This document shows positions 46,301 to 60,100 of a stretch of DNA of 64,000 nt, piece by piece. Position numbers and translations under genes: made by a program. This stretch comes from Anthonomus grandis grandis (Eukaryota > Arthropoda > Insecta > Coleoptera > Curculionidae). Location of the stretch: contig NC_065549.1 in assembly GCF_022605725.1 (NCBI RefSeq), positions 558,001 through 622,000 of the forward strand. The letters are read 5' to 3'. Each line of letters opens with the position of its first letter. The stretch's first letter is position 1. The notes below the pieces were generated by a model. That model was given only the letters and a program-made list of their open reading frames with translations, had not been told where the DNA came from and ran no database searches.

Positions 46301-49300
46301 CCGTGTGTGCTAATCCAACGTCTATCAAAATGGGCACTTAAATATTCTCTAACTACCCTTGAATTATGAGCGGGCGCTCCATCTTGCTGGAAATATATTT
46401 GATGTCGCTGGGCTAAAGGTATGTCCTCCAGCAACTCTGGCAAATTATTTTGCAATATATTTAGATATCGTTGGGCAGTTAAGCTACCCTCAAAAATTGT
46501 ATATACAATTTTAGTGCCCAATACAAAACAGGAAACACTAAAACCAAATCGGCCTTGTTGCTGTCGTTCAAAAGTAATATGTTGGTTTTCTTGAAACCAA
46601 TGTCTGGTATTTTGCCTATTAAATATGCTACTACTGCTTATATGGGATTCGTCAGACCATATTACCTTTTTTACAAAATCCGGATCTTCATTAGTTTTGG
46701 TTAAAAACCAATTAGAAAATTCCAGTCGTTTAAACGGATCGTCAGGATGCAATTCTTGAATAATATTTATCTTATACGGTTTAAATTTATGCTTTTTTAA
46801 AATTTTTTGCACTTTTGTTTTGGAAACTCCTATCTCTTCCTCTATCTTTCTACAGGAAATTTGGGGTCTTGCTTCCACACACGCTAAAACATTAATTTCG
46901 CCAGCTTCATTTCTATCAACATGGGGTTGCCTAGGTTTTGAATAGCAGCCATAATTTAAAAGATTAGATTTTAACCGGAATACCGTAGCATGAGATGGCT
47001 GACGTCTTTCTGGAAACCTAATAAGATCTTTTTTATTTTTTGAATTTTGTAACAAAATAAAATAAGCTAGAGCTTTACCTATTTAAATATAATTGCTGCG
47101 CCGCTTCGACATTTTCGTTAGAAAGGTTTAAACATTTTATAATATCATACTTTTCAAAATTTTGGAATTCCATATTTTCACCGTCAGCCATCATTATTGA
47201 TATGTATTGAGTCTGTTTGTGACTTAGTTTCCATGAATGCAATAAACAAAACATTTTTTTATGCATGTGTCAAAGAATTCATGGCCTACTATTAAAAAAA
47301 TAAACATAAATATGGATTTTTCTAATTCTTTGAGCTAAAATTTATCAAAGATTAGGTTGTGATACATCAATGTATTCAGAAAAAAAAATGCAAAAATTTG
47401 AGGTTAAAATATACAGGGTGTTCCATTTAAAAAATACCAAGTTTGTGCCCAATCTTAAAAACAGTGCATTGGGAAAAAAAATTAAAAACGCCACTGACTT
47501 TTATGTAAAAATATTTATTATAAGCAGTTTTCTTTTTTATTCTATCTTATACAGGGCCTGAGAAATAATAACATCTCCAAAAGTGAACATTTTCGTTTTC
47601 ACCCTGTATTTCAGGAACAAAAGTAGTTAGAATATTTCTGTTTGTGGCTTTAAAAGTTTTACAAAAAAGTGATACAGGGTCGCGAAAACCGCAAAGCTCT
47701 ATTTTAAAAAATGACAGAGATACCCTGCAGTCTCATCCAAAATGGGACACAGTGTAAATTCAATAATTTAAAAAAAACATAAAAACCAATATCTTACAGG
47801 AAATTGACGTTATAATTTTTTTTCTGGATCAGTTAATTTTTAACCCTAAAAAAAACTTACATTGAAAAAGTTGCCTGGACATAAAATCTTTCTTTTATTT
47901 CCTCTTTTTCCAAGCACACATCATGTAACTAAAGGCAGATGTAAAGTATATTTCTGCCACAAAGAATGCAGAGATTTAATGCTACCAATTCCTCACGCAT
48001 CATTTATTAAGAAGTCTATAATTTACGAGAGCATTAATATTAACATTAACATTTGCCATGATATTTGAAAAGATTTACTTTCCTCAAACTGTTTAGAAGA
48101 GTTTAAATAATTATGTCTCTTATCTTATTTCTTTTAGTATTTTTATTTTTACTACCTTACTAATTTTTGTTTGGCCAGACGCTATGTATAACATTTATTT
48201 GTTAAAACTTTTTTTTTAATTGTTTTATGTTGATCCATCGACGCGATTTTTATCATATAATTTTTTTCTATTATTTCTGCAATTCTTAACCTAGGTATGT
48301 AATTGGCATTCAAAATATTGTTTTGTATACTATATTTTATAGCATAGTTTTTAGTAACACCTTTTGAAAATAAATCTTATTTTCTAATAACATCCTGGAG
48401 ATAAATGCCTTTGATTTCTTATGTAATTATTGAACAGAATATTATATATTGCACTAATTTTCTTTCAGCCATTTAAAGTCATTTTTAGTTGAGACCTTTT
48501 ATATTTTTAACATTTTTGGTACCAATTTTTGGTCAAGCATTTGTAAGTAATTTTTTTTTAAATTTTTATGACATTTTATAAAATTTCCTATTTATTACAG
48601 ACTATTGTTGAAATCTTCAATTTTCTTTCAGACATTTAAAACAATTTTTCTATATTTTCTAGGTATTTTAATTAACCACTTATATATTCCAGGTATTCAA
48701 AAATAATTATCAATTTTTTCTCGATCATTTAAAGGAAATAATTCTTTCAAATAATTTAAGTCACTTTTCATGTGTTCTAAGGTAAGTTTTTATATATTAC
48801 AAGACTCTAGTAAAATTTAATTTTTTTTCCAAGGAGTTAATTTTTTTTATGTTCCAGGCATTGAAGTGTTTCAGAATTCCTTTATGGTCTATATGTAATA
48901 TAAGTATCCCTGTTAAAATAAAAACTCTTAATCTAATTTATAATATGAATGTTTTAACTGAGATAAATTAAGTTTAAACATAAATTATTTATGTTTATCT
49001 GTAATTAATTTGGGCCTAAAATATACGAAGTATATATATTTTCTGTGACATTGACATCTACAATATCTGTAAATTCTATAGTATTTTTTAATATAAAAAT
49101 TAATACACCCTTTGGTTTCTCCAAGATGAAGCAATATACAGGGAATATAATATGTTTACATAATAAAAAAATTTCATGTATTAAATCATCATTAAATGGA
49201 TAAAAAATATACAGGGTGTTCTATTAAAAAAAAGCAAGAAATGGAGCTTTGAAATTCGTAAAATATGATTGCTAACTACGAACACCCTGTATATGATAGA

Positions 49301-52300
49301 AGGAAACAATTTAAGTCAAAGTAATTTTCCATTCTTCTAGAATCCCAATTAAGTCCAATATTGACATTGAATTAACATTTCTAGTATCAAGATGAAATTA
49401 AATGATGTAATGATTTTTAGATTTTTTTTTTTATAAAAAAAATTTATGCAGTCAAACTGCGCATGACAAAGCAGCCATATTTAGCACGTATACAAGGTAG
49501 CCTAAGGCGGTCTTAAAAATAAAAAGAATGGCATTCGATTTAAAAAAAATGCTGCTACTTCAAAATATTTTCCAGATCTTGATTGAGGACAGATGGCGTG
49601 CGAGTAGTTAGCATCGTCTTCGCACACGCTCCTTGATTTTTGTTGTTTATGGAGTCATTACCTAAGTTTATTAAATAATTTTCAAAGTTTTGTCATAAGT
49701 GCAGCACAGTCAATATTAATTCCAAGTAGTTGGGTTAAAATAGTTCCAGTGCAGTGAAATATTGGTGTTTAACTGATTCCAAGTTGTTGTTCCTGTCCGC
49801 CATAATGGGATTCTCATCTACTGACTTGCGCGAGATTAAATCGCAAGTAATAAGCATTTTTAACGACAAATTTCTGCAAGAAATTGTTGATAAAATAGTC
49901 TCCCGCATTGAAAAACAGTTTGAGGAGAAGCTAAACTTATTAAATAATGATTGCTCTGTCCTGGTGAATAGGTGTACTATTCTGGAGGATAGAGTCCTTG
50001 AGCTGGAACGGGAAAACATAAAACTGCGCACCACAACAGATTGCGTTGAACAATCCCAACGAAACATGAATATACGCATTTTTGGGCTGCCCATGGATGT
50101 AAACGAGAACCTGCATTCAAAAGTAACCGAATTGTTTACCGAACAGCTAAAAGTAAATATCAATAGATCGGATATAAAAAAGTGCTACCGTGTTTTGGCC
50201 AAGGCACGCAATGATAGTCCTCCTGCAGTTCTCGTGAACTTCGGTAGTGATATGGCTCGTGTTTCGGTACTAAAAGGTCGCAAAAATTTGAAAAACAGTA
50301 ATATATTTATAAAGGAAGATTTAACTAAAAATCGCCTTTTTCTACTTAATAAGGCCATTGACTTGTTTGGTGTCAAAAACGCATGGGTCCTGAATGGAGT
50401 TATTTATACTAAGTTTAACAATAAAGTGCATCGTATACCTAGTGAAAGTGACTTAATTAAAATAAAGTCTGCTTAGCTTAATAATGGACAGTAATTTAAT
50501 ACGTTTTGTTATTGTTATCAATACTCATGCAATTTCGATTTTCGGTAAGAAAATACTTTTTAACCAATAACTTAATCATAATTACAATTTTATTTTGTGT
50601 TGTCTGGATAAGAAACAGTTTTTTCTCTTTTTTTTTGTTGTTTAATTTATTTAATTGCATGAAGTTATTACGATTTTTGCTTAATTTTTTTGCTTGGTTT
50701 TGGTTCTATATGAATAATTATTATTTTTTACAAAATAATCCCGGGGCATTGTGTGGAAGCGCTGTTTTTTCTATTTTGTTTTCTATTGTTTTGTTTTTAG
50801 GCTAAGCTATTTATTATCTATATATACCTGTATAGGGAAACACTGATATATTTTTGAGCTTGCATAACATTAAATTTTTCCGCATTATTCCTATAATTAT
50901 ACATACATATATTATTGTTAATAAGAATCAAATTGGTTACTGGATGATGACTACTAGTAAATTCAAAGTTGGCCACTTAAACGTAAGATCTATCTTTACG
51001 GGTTTTGCTGAATTACGTGATATGATAGAAGCAAATAATTTTGAGATATTTTTGTTGTCTGAAACTTGGCTGTCTGAGGGGGATGATTCTGACGCATTTA
51101 AGATTCCGGGTTACCAAATGTTTAGAAAAGATAGGGTCGGCAGGGGGGGAGGTGTGGCTGCTTTTGTCAAATGTACATATCAAGTTGATATATTGACTTT
51201 TGATTTTAATATTAATCCTAAACTTGAATACCTTGTTTTTAAGATTAGGTTGGGAAATAAGTATTATGGCTTTTGTGTTTTTTACAAGCCACCAACGCTA
51301 AATTTTGGCGCATTAACCGCTGACTTTGATAATATATTTTCATGTCTTTATCCTGCTGTAGAAGAAACTTTTTGTTTAGGGGACTTTAATATTAATTTAT
51401 TGAGTCTTCAAAATCCACTTACTACACTTTTTGAAAACTACAACCTACATCAAGTAAATGAAGAGCCCACACGAGTAACGGCAAATGTAAGTACTCTTTT
51501 AGATGTCATATTTGTTTCTAATGTGCTGTTGGTTTCTAATAAGGGTGTGTTATCGGCTGATGCCGTATCCGACCATAAAGTTATATATTGTGAATTAAAT
51601 TTAGCAAAAATAAATTGCAGTCAAAAAATTGTTAGGTACCGTTGTTTTAAAAATTTTAATGTATACAATTTCAATGCAGACATGCACAATTTGCCGTGGG
51701 ATAATATTTTTTACGAAAATGACATTAATATGAAGATATCTATGTTTAATAATTTTATTTTAACCCTTTTCGATAGGCATGCGCCTGTCCGAGAATCTCG
51801 CATTACTAAGCCTAAAGCACCATGGCTCACAGAAAACCTAAAAATCTTTATGAGACAAAGGGACGATGCCTTGCGTATATTCAAACAGTCAAAACTATTG
51901 GAAGATTGGAATACTTACAAAGGTTTAAGAAATTTTACTTTGTCTCGGGTTCGGAGAGAGAAGAGGAAGTATATCGATTCACTTTTTTTAAATAAAAGAG
52001 AACCGAGTCAGCTGTGGAATGCACTAAAAAGTTTTAATATTTGTAAGAATAAGGATGGTCTAATTCCGTCGTTTCTCTCTGATCCCAATGAGATAAGTAA
52101 TTTTTTTGACTTAACTGCGCAAGTCAATCCAGGCTGTGAGGAAAAAACGTCTTATTATAATAATAACTTTTATAGAGATGCGAATATGTTTAGTTTCCAT
52201 TTAACGAGTCCAGATGAGGTTAACAAAATTTTAAATAATATAAAAACAATTGCGATAGGTACCGATGAAATTTCTTCATTAATGCTTAAGTATTGTAGCC

Positions 52301-55300
52301 CCTTTGTTGACTTGTACTTAACCCACATTATAAATTGTTGCATAGAGATAAGTTACTTTCCTGATCAATGGAAGACTTCAATGGGAAAACCTTTGCCTAA
52401 AATGTCTACTCCTACAACTCTTAATGACATTCGCATTATAAGTATTTTTCCTGCCGTTTCGAAAATTTTTGAAAGAATTCTTTATAATCAAATATATAAC
52501 TATTGCTTATCTTATGAAATAATACCAAATTCACAATGTGGGTTTAGGAAACATTTTAACACTTCGGTAGCACTTTGTAATGTAACTGATGACTTATTTA
52601 GAGCTTGTGATAAAAACATGCATACCGTTTTAGTGCTGTTGGTTTATTCTAAGGCGTTTGACACCATTAACCATAATTTGTTGTGCGCTAAGCTTAAGTA
52701 TTACGGTTTTAATAATAACTCCTATTTGCTTTTAAAATCCTATTTGTCTAATAGATATCAAACGATTTTTTCCGATAACAGAAAGTCTGAACAAGTAAGT
52801 ATTAGTTGTGGAGTACCGCAGGGTTCTATTTTAGGTCCTTTGCTTTTTATAATGTATACCTCAGATGTTTTAAAATCGCTTAAATATTGTAAGCTTCAGG
52901 CATTTGCTGATGATACGCAAATTTATTATTGTTTTGATTACAGCGACTATAAAGAGGCCGAATCACTCATAAATGAAGACCTGCAAGCACTAGGCTTAAA
53001 CTCAAAAAATCACAATTTAAAATTAAATCCTAATAAGTCCCAGCTTATGATATTTGGTAACAAAAATCAAAGAGAGTTTTTAAAATCTAATATAAATATT
53101 AATTTCGATAATACAAGATTGGAATTTGTAAACAACGGTAAAAACTTGGGGGTTATTTTGGATGAACAATTAAGATTTAAGGAACACCTTAAAAAAATTT
53201 TTCAGAGAACTTTTATGTCCCTGAAAACATTGTATAATAACCGCCATATGTTAAATGTAAAGTTAAGAAAACAATTATGTGAATCCCTTGTACTGTCTCA
53301 TTTTAATTATGCTGGCGTAGTTTATGGGTTTTGTCTAGATTTGGAAAGTCGGGTAAGAATTCAAAGGGTCCAAAATGCTTGCGTTCGATTTGTTTATGGA
53401 CTCCGAAAATTTGACCATGTATCTTATTTATACAGAGATATTAGATGGCTTAAAATGGATATGCGCAGGATATTACATTTTGCAGTGTTTTTATTGAAAA
53501 TAATTAATGACACATCTTCCCCTGTCTCCCTTAAAGAAAGACTAATTTTTCGGGACACTGTTCATGGTTTAAATATAAGGTTTTCTAAAAGAATTACGGT
53601 TCCACTTCATCATAGTGCCATGTTTCAGAGGTCATATTCTTATAATGCAGCAAATATTTTTAATAAAGTACCAACAAACCTAATTAATTTATCAATTCAA
53701 TCTTTTAAAATAAAATTCAAGGAACATCTATTTAATTTGCAAACCAATGGAGATTTTTTTTAGTGGCTTTTGTTATTTGTGCAATTTTTCTGGCAAATTT
53801 AATGTTTGTTATGCAAGTTTCTTCTAGTTTCTTCTAATTGTAATATTTAATTAATAATTTATTGTAATTTACTAATTAATTTGCCTAAGATAATTTTTTT
53901 TTTTAACTACCTAATTTATTTACTGATGGTAAAGTATAGCTTCTGGTTCAGTAGAGTAGCTCTTTAAAGCTAGACTGCGCTAGTGGTTTATGCTACTTTT
54001 TTTTTAATAATGTTTTTTTTTTCAGCTTTTTAATAATGTTTTTTTTTCTCAGCCATGTTTATGTAATTTTAAAAATAAAAGGCATATTTATTTTATTTAT
54101 TTATTTATTTATATGCGCTATCAGGTCCCAACATTTTTTTTTTTAAGAGATTAGAAATTTTTAACCTTATTTTTTTAGGCTTTATAGAAGACCGACGCAC
54201 TGTTGCAGGACCCTGTATAGCATTTCCCCAGGTAATCTTATTCCAAAGTTGACTATTTTTTTTTTAATTAAAAACTTTTGAAAAAATCTCAAATTTTTCT
54301 CCGGATATTTCAAGTTCAGTTTAGAGACTTGAGAATTTCAAGATTTGCCCAAGTCAGTACAGTGAAAGATAATAGTTGTATCGTCAGTAAATAACGTGTA
54401 AATTCACCAGTAATCGATCCACACACCATATTAGTGTAAAGTTTTTCCAAAAACTAAAAAGTTGCACTATTGGTAATGTGATACTTACAGGAAAAATACT
54501 TCAAAGTTTATCTTTCTTTAACTTCATCTTTATTGAACATATTAAAAAAAAAAATAGTTTGGCCTTTATTATTTAGAAAATTAAGATAGAAGCTTTAAAG
54601 TTATTAATGAATAACAAAATCCCTTTTTGCACATTCGCAATAAAATTAAACTGAACTGTTTGAATAGTCAATTCTTAAACATCTAGATGTCGCTTAAGTA
54701 TACAGGTTGGGGCATCGATCATTACGCATGAAGAGTTTTTTAGTACGACCTTAATAGCATCTGACTTTGTTGGTGGTTGCAATAAAATCTCGCAAGATAT
54801 GAAAACGTCGACAGATAGAATCGTAATCTCAAAATATTTATTATGCTGTATATTGCACAATAAAAATTAAAGCGTCATTCTAATAAAAATAAAATATAAA
54901 TTCTGATAAAAATAGAGAAAATTAGGTTTATCTAAAACTGTTCCCAAAGTTCTCTGTTCTTAAAGTTAAAATAGTACTGATTCGACCTATTAATACTATA
55001 CCTGTTTATTAAAAGCTCGTTGAGACATACGTAAAGGAGCTATTTCTTGATTTTTGTGACAATTTTTTTGTGAGAATCACTCATGTGAGTCTGTAATTGT
55101 TAATATTTTTGATAATTTTCTCAAAACTATTATTTACTATGATAACATTGTTTTTTTTGCAGTATCGCTAGATTTTTTAAAAAGCATTTTAAACTATTGC
55201 TAGGCAAATTTGAATAAGTCAACTTGAACTAATAGTAGTTAAAGATTGAAGGTTTTGAACTGGATCCAATATAATTTTTAAAGGTACTGAATACGGAATT

Positions 55301-57134
55301 GAAAACTTCTAAATGGAATATTTCGTTAAGAAAAAATAATTTTCATTTACTTTTACTGATCTTTGGGAAATTGTTGATCTTGGAAAAGTGATTGGGAAAT
55401 ATCACTCTAATTTTTAGATTATTTGAAACATTTGTACCAAAATACTGGTAACAGTTTCATGATTAATATTACAATTTCTTTAAAACACTTCTATTCAATC
55501 GTGTTAAAGTCAGTTTTAGAGCACTATAAACCATTTCTTCCAGTCCATATTCATCCAGGACCCGTTTGATAGCAAATTGCTATTGGCTTTTATGACAAAC
55601 AAATTTCTACTTTATACTATCAAGTCTCCATAAAAACATGTAATAACTTAAATTCCCCTTTTAAGAAGTATAAGCAGACATAATGAGTCGAGAGAAAAAT
55701 AATAGCGATTTAAAATTGAATAATACATAGTGCCAACATCCTCATCGATAATTAATTCATCAACTCATTAAATTTAATTCCCCAACCTGTATACTGTATA
55801 CAGGTTGGGGAATTGAATTCAGCATATATATTGCATATCAGATGAGAAATTTTAAGAATTGTATTTTTTTCAAAAGAGTAATATAAAGTTGTGTGCTTTA
55901 GTTTGTACTTACTTGTAATGGTTCTTTTTACCCCCGTCAGGTTTTTGTTCGTGTGACTGGTCGTCGGCATAATTAGGCTTTCCCTCGGTTTGCGACACGT
56001 GAACCCCAGAAATCAAGTCGGTTTTATAGTGTTTCTGGATTTCTTCGGACGTTGGAAATTCCCCCGGCTTAGTGCGAACCGATATCGTGATACTCGCATT
56101 TGATTTACCTAAAATTAATTACACAAACTAAGAATTTAATATAATTGGAAATACTGCGGAATAAGAACATTATTGAATACTTATATACCAATAGATAATT
56201 AATTCTCTTACCGGCTACACAGCTATAGACCCCGCTATCTCTCAAACTCAAATTCTGCACCCTCAGCGCCCCTTTCTTCGAACTCTTGTACTTTTTGCTG
56301 TGCGGTAACGCAGTCCCGTCCTTCTTCCACTGGATCTTCGATTTGTCGAATCGCTTCACTGGACACTTGATCTTCACGGTGGTACCGGTCAATAAAGTGG
56401 CCGCCCCGCCCACTTTCACGGTGATTTTATTCTTTTTAGGGTCGTGCTGTATGAATGTGCTATTGGTGACGCTTATTTGGGGCTTGTCGCTCTCAATAAC
56501 GCAACTTTTAGTGTTGCACGGTTTCGTTTCGAGAGGTTTAGGGCTGGGACACATCGTTGACGGACGATCTACCGTATGGTTCTGGGCCATCACTTGTTTA
56601 CATTCCACTTTTCGGGATTTCTCGCCTCCGCCGCAGGGTTTTGTACATTTGGACCATTCTGACACCCTCCACCTAAGGAAACAAGAGGAATTTCCAATTA
56701 TGGATGTTGCCGTAAATAGGTTTAATTCAGATGTGTATATCTGGCAAAAATGTGGGCTCAGATAATACATTAAAATTCTAGATAAACTGCAGACAAACCA
56801 AGATAGATAAGAGCATCGTTAAGTGCAAGCCAAATATTTAACATAATTAGACCATTAAATTTAACGCATTTTTTTTACAATAAAAAAAAAATAATAATAA
56901 TAATGTTTCTTTATTTAGCATCATGCTACAAAAAATTACAAAAAAGAAAATTTTTAGAATATAACTAAAAATAAAAAGGAAAATTTAAATGGCATAGAGT
57001 AAACTAACAAATAGGTATTATAGGTATAAGTATAAATTATATCAACAAATGACAACAGATAATTTAAAAAATATATATATAAAACTTAAAACTATCATAA
57101 ATTTGAAACAATAAAATTTAAGACCTTAACTAAG

Positions 57135-57175
<41 letters not shown>

Positions 57176-60100
57176 GTAAATATAAAAAATTTAAAACCTT
57201 AAACTATATTAAAAGAGTAAAGATAAAATAATAAAACACAAAGCAATACAACCAAAATAAAACATTTATACCTTATACCCTTACAATATAATATAATTGA
57301 ATTTCTTGGGATGGAATATATATATCTTTTTAATGTTTTTCTAAATGTGACTAGGCTTTCACTGTTCTTTAAATGTATTGGCAATTCGTTAAAATATTTG
57401 AGGCCTTTATGGAGAATGGTATTTGTCATTCTGTCTGAAGTATGTCTCCCCATTAGTACAAAATCCCCTCGCTGTCTGGTAGCATAGTTATGCAAATCAC
57501 TAAATATTGTGATTTTTTCGCAAATATATTCTGGTAGCAATTTATTTTTTAATTTAAAAACAAACATACATGTATTAAACAATATTTTTTGTTTTACTGC
57601 CAAAATATTTAGGACATTTAGCATATTATCCACCGGTGTATATCTATTACATTTTAGTATGACCCTCATGGCTCTGTTTTGTATGATTTAAAGTCTATTG
57701 ATCCTGTAATCCGGAACACCAAACAGGAGTGCAGAACAAAAATCTAAATGCGGCACAATAATACTATTATAGATTAATAATTTTGTTTGTATAGATAGGT
57801 TTTTGCCAATTCTCGATAAAAAAATAATTTTTTTTGACATTTTGCGTGTTATGCTGTCTATATGCGAATAAAAAATCAAATGTGGATCCAAAATAACACC
57901 CAGATGTTTAATTTCTCTTTGGTAGGAAATTGTTTCATTATTAATTTTGATATTTATTGTATTTAAATTAACTTCATTTAATCTAATTTTATTTCCAAAT
58001 AAACAAAATTTTGTTTTAGCCGCATTAATGCTCAAGTTATTATCACACAACCATCTATATATATTATTTAAATCAAAATTTAGATCGTCTTGCATTTTAT
58101 TTACATCTTTGCCCACAACATACAGCATAGTGTCATCCGCAAATAATACTGAATTACTTCTACTCATTACTTTAACAATATCATTTATATACATAAGGAA
58201 CAAAATTGGGCCCAACACAGTGCCTTGAGGAACACCATGAACAATTTCTTTTGCAAGAGACAAATTATTTTTAAACTTGACCACTTGCTTTCTGTTATGT
58301 AAATACGACTTAAACCAATTTAGAACCGTACCTCTTATACCCATTTTTTCCATTTTAAGAAATAAAATATTTCGATTTACTGTCTCAAAGGCTCTTCTAA
58401 AATCCAAGAAAATTGCTAAAACAAAATTTTCCTTATCTATTTCTCTATTAAAATTATCACAGATGTTAACTATCACAGATTCGCAAGAATGTTGAGGTCG
58501 AAACCCTGACTGATTTTTTGTTAAAATTTTATTATTATCGCAGTAAGTTTGTAGTTGGGTTTTTACAGTTAGCTCTAGAAGTTTTTCGTAAACTGGTACA
58601 GTATTTATAGGCCTAAATTCACTTGCCTGCTTTGTGTTTGAAACCTTAGGAACCGGTAAGATAGTAGAGACCTTCCAATTTTCTGGGAATTCACCATTTT
58701 GAAGCGATGTATTAATTATGTCTAACACACGGTTGCCTACAATATTAAATACATCTACAAGAACCTTTTTTGAGATACCACTTTCCCCTCCTTTAACATT
58801 TTTCATATTTTTTAATAGACACCTAGTTTCACTCATAGTGGTATTTTCAAATTTATCCCATATAGTATACGTTGATATATTATCAACTGTATTTTCTAAA
58901 ACTGAAAATTTGGGTAAAATATCTACAATTGGATCTACGCTATTAATAAAGTATTTATTAAATTTATCTGCTATGTCCAACTCCTCAGTAAATGTCTGGC
59001 CCTCAAATACAACCTCATTTGGTAATACGGAATTTTTACCCGGTAGAAGGCTTTTAAGATTTTTCCAAAGCTCTACAGAATTATTTTTATTTTCATCTAT
59101 AGCTTCGCGAAAATATTTATCTTTTTCTATTTTTATTTTATTCACTATTTGATTTCTTATCCTTCTATAACTATCCCATAAATATGTAAAAAGGTGATTT
59201 CTTTTTTTAAAAATAGTAGAAAATGGTGTCAATTTCCAGTCATTTTCCATTTTTTCAGGTATTTAAAATCGTTTTTCAATTATTCCAGGCAGTCGTTATC
59301 AAGTTTCCTTAAGTGCTTGAAGTTTTTTAGCCACTTTGTATTTTCTTAGATTAACGAACTACACACAGTAGTTTTTCTTCCTCATTTTCCACATACCTGA
59401 ACTGATTTATCCTGCATTAAGGAACTTAGTCCTTGATCAATAATTTCAATTGGTTATCTTATGAAGTATCCAAACAGTCTTATAAAAAAATTAATAAATA
59501 GAAAAAACACTAATTAACCCTTAACTGGTGACCATGTAGTAAATAGTAGCGACCGTTTACGCCTGTTTGTTCTATCTTTTAAAAAATTCATTTATATTTA
59601 TTTCTATTTTTAAAAGTATATTTTTCGAAATTAAAAATTAATCAAGTAACTGCAGCCTTTTTCTATTAATTCTAAGTAATTTTTGTATTAATTTCAGAGA
59701 TCCGATACTATTTTGTGACTTTTTTTCAGGAAGTCATTTTACATACATATTTCTAAAGTTAGAGTTTTTAGGCTTTTTCAAACAACTGAAGTTAATATTT
59801 TTTTGGACTATCGAAGCCACTTGCTTTTTTTTCAAAAAAAAACGCTATTTTTAGGATTATATGAAGAAAACTCTCCAAAAAAATCACTTCTAAGGGTCAC
59901 GGATTTTATAAGGAAAACTTCTGTTGAAAAGTTTTTTTAAAGTTTTAATTTTTTCCTTGTTTAATGGTCAATATAATCTTTAACGCACTTTTATGTATGA
60001 CAGTTTCCTTAACCATTTTCTTACGAGTGATTTTTTTTTGACAAAATTCAATAGCTCATTACTTAAAAAAAATTGAAATTAAATTTTGAAAATCTGTATA

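Larger units (their letters stand above)
45349..47754 (-). mobile_element. DD41D mariner-like transposon with ~490-bp inverted repeats
   Basis: TA at 45347-45348 and 47755-47756 bound a 2406-bp element. Ends read CASTGTGTCCCATTTTGGAT inward. Inverted repeats 45349-45840 and 47261-47754 match nearly end to end, so about 40% of the element is terminal repeat. Each arm holds several CAGGGT boxes (left arm near 45376, 45422, 45490, 45544 and 45684), resembling nested ends of smaller TACAGGGTG elements. It carries one spliced transposase gene and sits in the intron between exons 4 and 5 of the ADAMTS-like gene, in the same orientation. Confidence 0.93.
49590..54112 (+). mobile_element. Near-full-length non-LTR retrotransposon (LINE) with ORF1 and ORF2
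   Basis: 5' UTR from about 49590 (boundary uncertain), ORF1 49805-50476, ORF2 50944-53763, a 3' UTR of about 320 bp and a TTTA repeat tail (54087-54112). ORF1 with coiled coil and RNA-binding fold plus an APE-type endonuclease/RT ORF2 places it in the Jockey/CR1 group; the exact clade is not determined. It lies antisense to the ADAMTS-like gene in intron 4. Full-length structure with open ORFs implies a fairly recent insertion. Confidence 0.88.

Noticed and set aside
50506..50805. 99-codon frame between LINE ORF1 and ORF2
   Set aside because: Phenylalanine/leucine-rich translation of a T-rich spacer without a motif. LINEs of this type have two ORFs.
56286..56765. 159-codon + frame opposite exon 3
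   Set aside because: Shadow of the ADAMTS-like exon; the minus strand has TSP1 and Ig motifs and matching splice sites.
58718..59152. + strand frames opposite the LINE at 56.9-59.25 kb
   Set aside because: Shadows of the reverse-transcriptase frame on the minus strand.
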